Shown in pieces: positions 57,333-64,000 of a stretch of DNA of 64,000 bases (positions within the stretch are counted from its first letter, which is position 1; the number at the start of each line of letters is the position of its first letter). Source of the stretch: Synechococcales cyanobacterium S06 (GTDB lineage Bacteria > Cyanobacteriota > Cyanobacteriia > Cyanobacteriales > JAABRE01); NCBI GenBank assembly GCA_011391125.1, contig JAABRE010000006.1, positions 1 to 64,000 of the forward strand, given 5' to 3'. The notes under the pieces are model-generated. The model was not told where the DNA came from and searched no databases. It was given only the letters and a program-made list of their open reading frames with translations. The translations under genes were made by a program, and so were the position numbers.

Positions 57333-58178
57333 ATGCTTACACAAGAAATAATTAATTTAGGTGAACCATATTTTCAGAGTGAAAATTGTTTGATTTATAA
57401 TTTAGATTGTTTAGAATCAATGCTAAAAATGCCGTCTGAATGTATTAATTTAACAGTGACAAGTCCACCTTATAATATTGGTAAAGAATATGAAAATATT
57501 TTACCTTTATCGGATTATTTAAAATGGTGTGAAAAATGGATTCAACAAATTTATAAATTAACCGTTAATGATGGTTCTTTTTGGCTAAATTTAGGTTATT
57601 TATCAATTCCAAATTCTGCTAAAGCTATTCCTATTTCTTATTTACTTTGGGATAAAATTCCTTTTTATTTAATTCAAGAAATTGTCTGGAATTATGGAGC
57701 AGGAGTAGCCGCCAAAAACTTTTTTTCTCCCCGCAATGAGAAGTTTCTTTGGTATGTTAAAAATCAGGAAAATTATACTTTTAATTTAGATGAAATTAGG
57801 GATAAAAATGTTAAATATCCTAATCAAAAAAAGAATGGTAAAATTAAAGTCAATCCTTTAGGAAAAAACCCTACTGATGTTTGGCAAATTCCGAAAGTAA
57901 CATCAGGAAAAGATAGATCATCTCAAGAAAGAACCTCTCATCCTGCTCAATTTCCTTTGACAGTAATTGATCGAATTATTAAGGCTTCTTCTCATCCTAA
58001 TGATCTAATTTTAGACCCCTTTTTAGGATCAGGAACTACGGCGATCGCGGCTTTAAATTTAAACAGAAAATTTATCGGTTTTGAAATACGTCAAGATTAC
58101 TGCGATCTTGCAGTTAATAGAATTAATAATTTTTGCCAAAATGAAACTATTAAAAAGTCTCAATTATCTTTATTTTAA
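57333..58178 (+). CDS. DNA N4-cytosine methyltransferase of a ScaI-like system
   Basis: A 281-residue DNA methyltransferase. SPPY at 44-47 (rather than DPPY) indicates cytosine N4 methylation. The cofactor motif is LILDPFLGSGTTAIAALNLNRKFIGFE near the C terminus, preceded by HPAQFPLTVIDRIIKASS. Enzymes of this order belong to the beta class. Its tail overlaps the convergent endonuclease gene by 9 bp, so the two form an RM pair. Confidence 0.85.
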   Translation: MLTQEIINLGEPYFQSENCLIYNLDCLESMLKMPSECINLTVTSPPYNIGKEYENILPLSDYLKWCEKWIQQIYKLTVNDGSFWLNLGYLSIPNSAKAIPISYLLWDKIPFYLIQEIVWNYGAGVAAKNFFSPRNEKFLWYVKNQENYTFNLDEIRDKNVKYPNQKKNGKIKVNPLGKNPTDVWQIPKVTSGKDRSSQERTSHPAQFPLTVIDRIIKASSHPNDLILDPFLGSGTTAIAALNLNRKFIGFEIRQDYCDLAVNRINNFCQNETIKKSQLSLF

Positions 58179-58775
58179 AGGTAATTCTAATAGTTTATAA
58201 CGTTGGACTTCCGGACTTAATCTAGCCTGTTGTCCAGTTTGAGCTTTTTGACCTAACCAGTCAAACTCATCTAACCAACCAAAACGAATTTTATTAATTT
58301 TAGGTAGTTCATTTTCAATTTTTGAGTTAATTTTAGGAAAATTTACTGCTAAATAATAACCTGATTTATTTTTTTTTGTTTGTTGTCCAGTAGTGCTTTT
58401 TTGTGCGTAACTACGATTACCATAAATACTACCAGAACTAGAAGAAGTTTTTAATTCTATTGAAAAATAATCATTAGGAATATAAACAATATCTTTGTCA
58501 TAATCTTTGTCTTCTTTTCGCCATAATTCAGGATATCTCGTCGCAAATTCTAAAGGGATAAGTTCATGTAATAATGTTCCTAAAAATTGAGGACGAGGGA
58601 ATAAATCTATACCTATTTTATACTTTCTACTTGTAATTTCAGAGGTAAATAATTCTGCCCACATTTTATTAACTATTTCCACTATTTCTTCCGTATTAAT
58701 AGGGTGTTGGGCAATTAATTCTTTTGTTTTTGTTTCCCAATTTTCTGTTGATATTCCCTGATATGGTGAAATCAT
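58170..58775 (-). CDS. Type II restriction endonuclease, ScaI-like
   Basis: A 201-residue protein that matches my memory of the ScaI family: SPYQGISTENWETKTKELI, KIGIDLFPRPQFLGTLLHELIPLEFATRYPELWR, IELKTSS, GNRSYAQKSTTGQQTKKNKSGYYLAVNF and GQKAQTGQQARLSPEVQRYKLLEL. The nuclease core is Asp95 and Glu107-x-Lys109. ScaI cuts AGTACT and its methylase makes m4C, consistent with the SPPY partner. The start codon follows the controller stop directly (TAAATG). Confidence 0.78.
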   Translation of the reverse strand: MISPYQGISTENWETKTKELIAQHPINTEEIVEIVNKMWAELFTSEITSRKYKIGIDLFPRPQFLGTLLHELIPLEFATRYPELWRKEDKDYDKDIVYIPNDYFSIELKTSSSSGSIYGNRSYAQKSTTGQQTKKNKSGYYLAVNFPKINSKIENELPKINKIRFGWLDEFDWLGQKAQTGQQARLSPEVQRYKLLELPLK

Positions 58776-58997
58776 TTATTCAATTCCTTTAAATAATTCA
58801 CTTAATGACATTTCCAAAGTGGTAGCAATCTTTAAAAGATTCAAAAAAGCAACGTTTCTTTCACCTCTTTCAATTCCACCAATGTAATTACGATGTAGTC
58901 CACATAATTCGGCAAATTCCTCTTGAGATAACCCTTTTGCCATTCTGAGACTACGCACTTTTACACCTAATTTTTTTAACTCTGAATTTTGTTTCAC
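58776..58997 (-). CDS. RM controller protein, XRE-type helix-turn-helix
   Basis: A 73-residue C-protein: [60 protein letters not shown]. It starts with GTG only 4 bp from an operator-like dyad, and no ribosome site precedes it, so its mRNA may be leaderless. It is translated just ahead of the endonuclease and divergent from the m5C methylase, so it probably controls both sides. Confidence 0.85.
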   Translation of the reverse strand: MKQNSELKKLGVKVRSLRMAKGLSQEEFAELCGLHRNYIGGIERGERNVAFLNLLKIATTLEMSLSELFKGIE

Positions 58998-59000
58998 ATC

Positions 59001-59047
59001 CCCACTATATGGGATCAGAGTTCTTTTTCCTACACACTATGAGTGTG
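59001..59047. promoter_or_regulatory. Paired operators of the ScaI-like system
   Basis: Two dyads, CCCACTATATGGG (59001-59013) and CACACTATGAGTGTG (59033-59047), share a CACTAT core and are each followed by GATC. They lie between the controller and the m5C methylase genes, the expected place for C-protein binding. Minus-strand CATATAGT and CATAGT within them could be -10 elements. Confidence 0.6.
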
Positions 59048-59097
59048 ATCCGTGTTTTTGTGTTAAACTAATTTTGTTATTGATTTATTTAAGTAAA

Positions 59098-60183
59098 ATG
59101 CAAAAAAATAATAATTTGTTAAATAAACACCCTTATAAAATCCTTAAAAATCCCCAATCAACTAACTTTAATGTCATGGAATTATTTGCCGGTTGTGGGG
59201 GAATGGCCTTGGGTTTTGAAAATGCAGGTCTTCAAACTAAATTATTAGTAGAAATTGATAAAACCTGTTCTGAAACTTTGGCAAAAAATCGCCCTCATTG
59301 GCATATTATTAATCAGGATGTTACCCAATTAAAGTTTAGTGAATATAATAGTCAAGTTGACATTGTCGCTGGTGGTTTTCCTTGTCAAGCTTTTAGTCAT
59401 GCTGGGGAAAGAAAGGGTTTTTTAGACACTAGAGGAACTTTATTTTTTGAGTTTGCTAGATGTGTAAAGGAAGTAAACCCCAAAATGGTGATCGCCGAAA
59501 ATGTGCGCGGTTTAATTACCCATAAAAATGGCGAAACTTTAGCGATAATTTTAAATACTTTAGATGAATTGGGTTATAATTGTAGTTATAAATTACTTAA
59601 TGCGAGTTATTTAGATGTTCCTCAAAAAAGAGAGCGAATTTTTATTATTGCCACCCAAAAAGACCTTAATATTAAACCAATTTTTCCGACTGAAAATTCC
59701 TATATTATTACTTTAAAAGAAGCCTTAAAAGACTGTCCAAAATCACAGGGAGTTAGCTATAATCAGAGGAAAAAAGAGATTATGGACTTAGTACCCGAAG
59801 GAGGAAATTGGCGTAATTTACCCGAAGAAATCCAAAAAGAATATATGAAAAATAGTTACTATCAAGGAGGAGGAAGAACGGGTTTTGCGAAAAGATTATC
59901 ATACAATGAACCTAGTTTAACCGTTACTTGTTCTCCTGCTCAAACACAAACTGAAAGATGTCATCCCACGGAAACCAGACCTTTAACAGTAAGGGAATAT
60001 GCGAGAATTCAAACATTTCCTGATAGTTGGGAATTTATGGGTTCATTAACTGGCCAATATAAACAAATTGGTAATGCAGTTCCTGTTAATATGGCCTATC
60101 ATATTGGTAAATGTTTAATAGAAATGTTAACAGGAAAATCAGAAAGTTATCGCCAAGAATTAAGGCAATTATCTTTATTTTAA
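59098..60183 (+). CDS. DNA C5-cytosine methyltransferase
   Basis: A 361-residue m5C methylase from the ATG at 59098 (the frame extends to a TTG at 59074). Motif I is MELFAGCGGMALGFENAGL, the catalytic Cys96 is in GGFPCQAFSHAGERKG, ENV is in VIAENVRGL, and the C-terminal motifs are LTVREYARIQTFP and QIGNAVPVNMA. All key residues are intact. Its target is unknown. Bases 59143-59415 are identical to the start of a second methylase at 63728-64000. Confidence 0.92.
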   Translation: MQKNNNLLNKHPYKILKNPQSTNFNVMELFAGCGGMALGFENAGLQTKLLVEIDKTCSETLAKNRPHWHIINQDVTQLKFSEYNSQVDIVAGGFPCQAFSHAGERKGFLDTRGTLFFEFARCVKEVNPKMVIAENVRGLITHKNGETLAIILNTLDELGYNCSYKLLNASYLDVPQKRERIFIIATQKDLNIKPIFPTENSYIITLKEALKDCPKSQGVSYNQRKKEIMDLVPEGGNWRNLPEEIQKEYMKNSYYQGGGRTGFAKRLSYNEPSLTVTCSPAQTQTERCHPTETRPLTVREYARIQTFPDSWEFMGSLTGQYKQIGNAVPVNMAYHIGKCLIEMLTGKSESYRQELRQLSLF

Positions 60184-60251
60184 TCTTGTAATTATACTCT
60201 ATTTTTAGCTTAGAATATTAACAAATAAGTAGGGCGATCGCTTTTTCTATT
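60184..60251. repeat. Island intergenic repeat, copy C
   Basis: Starts right after the m5C methylase stop. The core CTATTTTTAGCTTAGAATAT lies at 60199-60218 and GGGCGATCGC ends at 60241, so the right half of the palindrome is lost. The gltB 3'-end copy begins within 2 bp of the end of this repeat. Confidence 0.85.
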
Positions 60252-60252
60252 T

Positions 60253-60300
60253 GCTTTCGAGAAAAACGCTGCTGACGTAGCCAGAATTGGTGGTAGTTAG
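60253..60300 (+). pseudogene. gltB: Displaced copy of the gltB 3' end
   Basis: Sixteen codons ending in TAG, reading [15 protein letters not shown], identical in protein to the end of intact gltB (56016-56063). Five codons differ, all synonymously (GCG/GCT, GCC/GCT, GAT/GAC, GTC/GTA, AGC/AGT). Homology continues about 28 bp beyond the stop through CGTTGTTGCGCT. There is no upstream gltB sequence, so it is a fragment left by insertion or recombination. Confidence 0.9.
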
Positions 60301-60440
60301 GTTCGTTGTTGCGCTAAAGCGCTAAGGTAGGTTGGCAGTGCAACGGCCTACCAACTAATTATTAACAAAAATTGTTTAATATACAGATTTATTGTAAAAT
60401 ATAACAAGGTTAAATTTAAACAAAAAATAAAGTAAAAATT

Positions 60441-61022
60441 ATGGCAACTAAACTTTTACCTGCAAAAGTACAGAAAGAAATTGCTAGACTCTCTGAAAAA
60501 TCTCAAAATACCATTACCCGTGACGACCTAGAAAAATTAGTTTTACTTGTCTATCCTAGTAAATCTGAACAGAAATCTAACCATAATATTAAACTATCTA
60601 TTTCAGAAAAACCTTTAAAACTTGCGGAAATTAAAGAAGCAATATATAAACGTTTTGATGTTAAAAATACTGACGAATTAAAGAAATCAGGCCAATTTCA
60701 AATGGCCACTGATGGACTGGGAAAATTAAATTTTAATAACAAAGAAACATGGGAAATGTTATATCGTAAATGGATTGATATTCTTCCCGATGAAACCAAT
60801 CAAGAAGGTTATGGTTGTATTAATGGTATTGACATTTTTAAATATTCTCGACCTTGGCAAGTTTTTAATTTAGACGGAAAAACTGCCACTAAAGAAGATG
60901 TCAAAAAAGCTTTTTATCAATTATCTAAAATTTATCATCCTGATAATCAAGAAACAGGCGATCGAAAAATCTTTGAACGTCTTAATAAAATGTATGATAG
61001 TTTAATTGCAGGAATATCTTAA
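60441..61022 (+). CDS. J-domain-containing protein
   Basis: A 193-residue protein whose last 60 residues form a DnaJ-like J domain: RPWQVFNLDGKTATKEDVKKAFYQLSKIYHPDNQETGDRKIFERLNKMYDSLI with HPD at YHPDN, the motif that stimulates Hsp70. The N-terminal part is unfamiliar and lysine-rich. A J domain at the C terminus of a small island protein suggests recruitment of the host Hsp70. A ribosome site is weak. Confidence 0.7.
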   Translation: MATKLLPAKVQKEIARLSEKSQNTITRDDLEKLVLLVYPSKSEQKSNHNIKLSISEKPLKLAEIKEAIYKRFDVKNTDELKKSGQFQMATDGLGKLNFNNKETWEMLYRKWIDILPDETNQEGYGCINGIDIFKYSRPWQVFNLDGKTATKEDVKKAFYQLSKIYHPDNQETGDRKIFERLNKMYDSLIAGIS

Positions 61023-61103
61023 GGCGATCGAAAAATCTTTGATAGTTTTAATCCAATTTAATTTAAAATAGTCTAAATTGCTAATTACGGGAGTGTCTTA
61101 GAA

Positions 61104-62373
61104 ATGACAAATTCAAACATAATTAACAGAGAAGATTTTTTTTATTACTGAAGAATACGTTTTAAAAGGTCTGGAAATAAATAAGGAAGTTTTAGAAATA
61201 ATTATAGCCACCATAGAAAAAGATGAAAGTTTTATCTGGGAAGAAAATGTCCATTTCAGATATGTTCCTAAAAAGAATAAAACTAGACTTTTTGCTAGAC
61301 AAGGTCTCATTGTGATGGGAGAATTTTTTGATACTTCTTTTGATACTTCTGAAGAATTAACAAAATTAAAAACACTACTACAAAAAAAAGACAACGAGAT
61401 AGAATTAATTAAAATTGACCATGAAATTATTGAGAATACTTTAAAGGTTTTAGGTAATAATTCAGATAAAATCTTAGTTAAAGGAAATCGCCATTGGATG
61501 AATTTTAGCGATGTCCGCAAACTCTTTAAAACCACTACACCTCGTTTAAATCAGGCCTTTGAAGATATTGCCCGTTCTGATCTACCATTATTTATAGAAG
61601 AAGATTTTGATGACATAGAAGATCAACGTTATTATTCTTTTTCAGGTTTAGAAAGAATTGGTAATGAATTATCTAATACCTTAACTAGAAAATCTAAAGC
61701 TTTATTTGTTAACAGAGCCAAGAAAAAATCTCCTGACCAAATACAAAAAGTCTATAGTCCTATTCTTCCCTCAGAACAGAAGATTACAAGTGCTATGACA
61801 CAAGCAAGAACACAACAAAATAAGGTCTGTCAAGTTACAGGGGAATCTGATCCAAAATTAGCAGTACATCATCTTTATGATAAAAGTACCTATCCTGAAT
61901 TAGCTATAGATCAAGATAATCTTATCCTGATTAAAGAGCCAATACACCATAATTTTCATGCTTGGAATGAAGGTTTTGATAAACCCTGTACTATAAATGA
62001 TTTTATCTCTTATATCAAAACAATGCAACCTGAATTTTATGAGCATATTGCATTTGAACTTGATAAACGTCAACTAGCTTTACAAACAAAATTAAAATAC
62101 CGTTCTAAATTCAAACCATTAGAACCAGCTTCAACCAAATCCATTGATACAGAATCACCTAAAAATAAGATAACTTCTCAGGAATCAATTAATAGAAATA
62201 TTCTTGGCAAAACTACTTTTGCAAATATCAATAATGAACAAGTAGAAGGTAAAATCTTAGCAATTTCTACTACATACGGTTCAGATCAAAAACCAATTAT
62301 TTCTCTTTGTTTTCAAAAAAAGGAACATAAATATGGAATTTGGTTGCCTTCTTCAGCTTTTATTAATCAATAG
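61104..62373 (+). pseudogene. HNH endonuclease-like protein, frameshifted at a T8 tract
   Basis: A reading of about 423 residues. Translation from ATG 61104 gives MTNSNIINREDFF, then the frame breaks at a run of eight T (61136-61143). With seven T it continues FITEEYVLKGLEINKEV into the intact downstream frame; the first ATG in that frame is 61309 (61312 is the next). An HNH-like centre lies near residue 250: CQVTGES, VHHLYDKS, DNLILI and HHNFHAWNEGF. The C terminus has a small beta-rich domain. It may be phase-variable, inactive or an assembly error. Confidence 0.75.
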
Positions 62374-62374
62374 C

Positions 62375-62487
62375 TGATTAGAGCGGTTTAAAATGCTAAG
62401 AATTGCGATCTATTTTTAGCTTACAATATTAACAGATAAATAGGGCGATCCCGCCGGAATCCGCGCGGAGCAGGTGCGCCCTTTCTA
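62375..62487. repeat. Island intergenic repeat, copy D, with a GC-rich insertion
   Basis: The core runs 62410-62487. Between GGGCGATC (ending 62450) and GCCCTTTCTA (from 62478) lies a 27-bp insertion with about 78% GC, CCGCCGGAATCCGCGCGGAG plus 7 bases, absent from the other copies. It lies just after the HNH gene stop and before xisH. Confidence 0.9.
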
Positions 62488-62521
62488 GTTAGTAAATATT
62501 TGAGGAAAAAATTTTATTTCT

Positions 62522-62962
62522 ATGCCATCAAGAGACATTATTCATAATATTGTTAAACAAGCAATCATTAAAGATGGCTGGAAAATAACCGATGATCCCT
62601 ATACTATTTCTTATGGGGAAAGATTTTTATTTATTGATTTGGGAGGTCAGCAAATTAAGGAAAATTCTCAAGGAGAGTTTATTGGAGCAGAAAAAGAAAA
62701 TCGAAAAATTGCCATTGAAATTAAAGATTTTCGCAGTAAATCAGATATTTCTGCTTTACAACAGGCCATCGGCCAATATACTCTTTATCAACTTCTTTTA
62801 AAGGAAATTGAACCTGATAGAAATATTTATTTGGCCATCACAAATTTTACTTATGACAATATTTTTTCTGAACCTATTGGTCAATTAGTTATTAATAAAC
62901 TTCCCTTAAAATTAATTGTTGTAAATTTAGCAAAAATGGAGGTTAAATTATGGATTCATTAA
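62522..62962 (+). CDS. xisH: XisH-like protein
   Basis: A 146-residue protein like XisH, first described as a factor controlling excision of the fdxN element in heterocyst-forming cyanobacteria. It has a nuclease-like core (ERFLFIDLGGQQI, AEKENRKIAIEIKDFRSKSDI, LQQAIGQYTLYQLLL), with an E-I-K motif resembling PD-(D/E)xK enzymes. No fdxN element is in this window, so a TA-like or defence role is possible. Its stop overlaps the xisI start. Confidence 0.88.
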   Translation: MPSRDIIHNIVKQAIIKDGWKITDDPYTISYGERFLFIDLGGQQIKENSQGEFIGAEKENRKIAIEIKDFRSKSDISALQQAIGQYTLYQLLLKEIEPDRNIYLAITNFTYDNIFSEPIGQLVINKLPLKLIVVNLAKMEVKLWIH

Positions 62963-63276
62963 CAAATAAACGCCAAATAATTAAAGAAGTTCTTAATTAT
63001 TATTCTCAATTTAAACCTTCCCATGGTGATATTCGTTTAGAAACTATTTTTGACGAAAATCAAGATAGATATGCTTTAATGCAAATAGGATGGGACAGGG
63101 GAAAAAGAATTAGGGGAAATTTAATTTATTTAGCTATTCGTGACGGAAAAATTTGGCTAGAATACGATGGAATAGAACAAGGAATTATTCAAGATTTAAT
63201 TAGTCAAGGTATCCCCGAAAATGAGATTATTTTAGGTTTTTTAACTGATGTTTCTTCTGTATCCTTAAGTGCATAA
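62950..63276 (+). CDS. xisI: XisI-like protein
   Basis: A 108-residue partner of XisH: QIIKEVLNYYSQFKPSHGDIRLETIFDENQDRYALMQIGWDRGKRIRGNLIYLAIRDGKIWLEYDGIEQGIIQDLISQGIPENEIILGF. It overlaps xisH by 13 bp, so the two are translationally coupled. XisHI pairs are common across cyanobacteria, and their biochemistry is unresolved. Confidence 0.9.
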   Translation: MDSLTNKRQIIKEVLNYYSQFKPSHGDIRLETIFDENQDRYALMQIGWDRGKRIRGNLIYLAIRDGKIWLEYDGIEQGIIQDLISQGIPENEIILGFLTDVSSVSLSA

Positions 63277-63283
63277 AAACGCC

Positions 63284-63338
63284 ATCTTTTTTAGCTTATA
63301 ATATACATATATCGGGGCGATCGATCGCCCTTTCTATC
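63284..63338. repeat. Island intergenic repeat, copy E
   Basis: CTTTTTTAGCTTATAATATA followed by GGGGCGATCGATCGCCCTTTCTA. The spacer is more diverged than in copies A-D and the palindrome has an extra GATC. It starts 8 bp after the xisI stop and ends about 21 bp before the next gene. Confidence 0.8.
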
Positions 63339-63359
63339 TGTTTTAATTTAATTAAAATA

Positions 63360-63704
63360 ATGATTTTTCCCCCTCGACCTATTAATAATGAACAAAAATT
63401 CATAACCACTCAAAATCGCCTTGATTTTCTCTTGGATAAACAGGAATTAAATCAAGATGAACGAGACTATCTTAAAATTTTAGGGATGTTAATTTACGAT
63501 TATGAGGAAAAATATGAGACTATTCCTAATCTTGAAGATATGGAAATAATTAGCTCACTTTTGACCGATTATAATTTAACAATTCAAGATTTATTACCAA
63601 TTTTTGTAGAGGAATCAACTATTATTAATATTTCGGAAGGAAAAAGAAAAATAACGTCAGAAGAAAAAGCAAAATTAGAGATTATGATTAATAATTTATT
63701 ATGA
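63360..63704 (+). CDS. HigA-like antitoxin-type protein
   Basis: A 114-residue protein with a HigA-like N-terminal part (NRLDFLLDKQELNQDERDYLKILGMLIYDYEEKY) and a short helix-turn-helix (LTDYNLTIQDLLPIFVEESTIINISEGKRKITSEEKAKL). No HigB toxin is adjacent. Its stop overlaps the start of the second m5C methylase by 4 bp (ATGA), so it may regulate that gene. Confidence 0.7.
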   Translation: MIFPPRPINNEQKFITTQNRLDFLLDKQELNQDERDYLKILGMLIYDYEEKYETIPNLEDMEIISSLLTDYNLTIQDLLPIFVEESTIINISEGKRKITSEEKAKLEIMINNLL

Positions 63705-64000
63705 TTAATAATGGTGAATATAAAATTCTTAAAAATCCCCAATCAACTAACTTTAATGTCATGGAATTATTTGCCGGTTGTGGGGGAATGGCCTTGGGTT
63801 TTGAAAATGCAGGTCTTCAAACTAAATTATTAGTAGAAATTGATAAAACCTGTTCTGAAACTTTGGCAAAAAATCGCCCTCATTGGCATATTATTAATCA
63901 GGATGTTACCCAATTAAAGTTTAGTGAATATAATAGTCAAGTTGACATTGTCGCTGGTGGTTTTCCTTGTCAAGCTTTTAGTCATGCTGGGGAAAGAAAG
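63701..64000 (+). CDS. Second DNA C5-cytosine methyltransferase, cut by the window end
   Basis: Starts MINNGEYKILKNPQ and runs to GERK at the window edge, 100 codons. From 63728 it is identical base for base to 59143-59415 of the first methylase; the first 9 codons differ. Motif I and the catalytic PCQ are present. The rest of the gene lies outside, so its integrity is unknown. Confidence 0.88.
   Translation, partial: MINNGEYKILKNPQSTNFNVMELFAGCGGMALGFENAGLQTKLLVEIDKTCSETLAKNRPHWHIINQDVTQLKFSEYNSQVDIVAGGFPCQAFSHAGERK

Noticed and set aside
61113-61535. Minus-strand frame of 140 codons over the HNH gene start
   Set aside because: The plus-strand frame reads as sensible protein on both sides of the T8 run; the antisense frame has low-complexity hydrophobic content typical of a shadow.

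Overview
The window comes from a low-GC cyanobacterium. Direct markers are the photosystem II genes psbB (CP47) and psbT, the phycobilisome rod linkers cpcC and cpcD, a CpcS/CpeS-type bilin lyase, a CruF-type carotenoid gene, and frequent HIP1 octamers (GCGATCGC). Base composition and protein flavour suggest a unicellular or colonial beta-cyanobacterium (Geminocystis, Cyanobacterium or Crocosphaera-like); the genus is inference. No rRNA, tRNA, CRISPR array or transposase gene was seen.

Layout. 0.7-3.1 kb: surE, a VapBC-like toxin-antitoxin pair and an exported FAH/MhpD-fold protein. 3.1-7.9 kb: a sulfate uptake operon (sbpA, cysT, cysW, cysA on minus) divergent from a CysR-like Crp-family regulator. 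8-14.4 kb: an SLH lipoprotein, an LpxB-related protein carrying a translated repeat, NAD kinase and a coiled-coil protein built from 105-bp repeats. 14.7-18.1 kb: cpcC-cpcD, a bilin lyase, a HEAT-repeat protein and a SpoU-type RNA methylase. 18.6-28.3 kb: a TPR/double-GT2 protein, metK, an unrecognised mobile-looking gene, an RTX protein, a HAD phosphatase and ribosomal protein S1. 28.8-31.5 kb: nrdR, psbT, psbB. 32-34.3 kb: a MamI-like type II restriction-modification (RM) system with its controller gene. 34.5-46.3 kb: a DMT exporter, cruF, a GNAT protein, rsmI, a small glycan cluster, a 3'(2'),5'-bisphosphate nucleotidase, two YiaA/B proteins and pfkA. 46.4-56.1 kb: a large superfamily I helicase and the glutamate synthase large subunit.

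The most unusual part is 56.1-64.0 kb, an accessory island downstream of gltB. Short functional modules follow one another: a hypothetical protein, hicBA, a ScaI-like RM system with m4C and m5C methylases and a controller, a J-domain protein with a frameshifted HNH gene, xisH-xisI, and a HigA-like antitoxin with a second m5C methylase. Five copies of one 50-80 bp intergenic repeat, ending in a GGGCGATCGCCC palindrome, each lie just 3' of the last stop codon of a module. Inside the island, directly after one repeat copy, is a 16-codon (stop included) copy of the gltB 3' end that differs from the intact gene only by synonymous changes. The second m5C methylase starts with 273 bp identical to the first. 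Together these suggest a cassette-like defence island that entered at the gltB 3' end and is still rearranging.

Intergenic DNA is rich in small terminal-inverted-repeat (MITE-like) elements of at least four families. One copy abuts and appears to truncate another, one sits inside the sulfate operon, and one G-rich repeat has become part of a coding sequence. All family assignments rest on reading motifs by eye; no database search was run.
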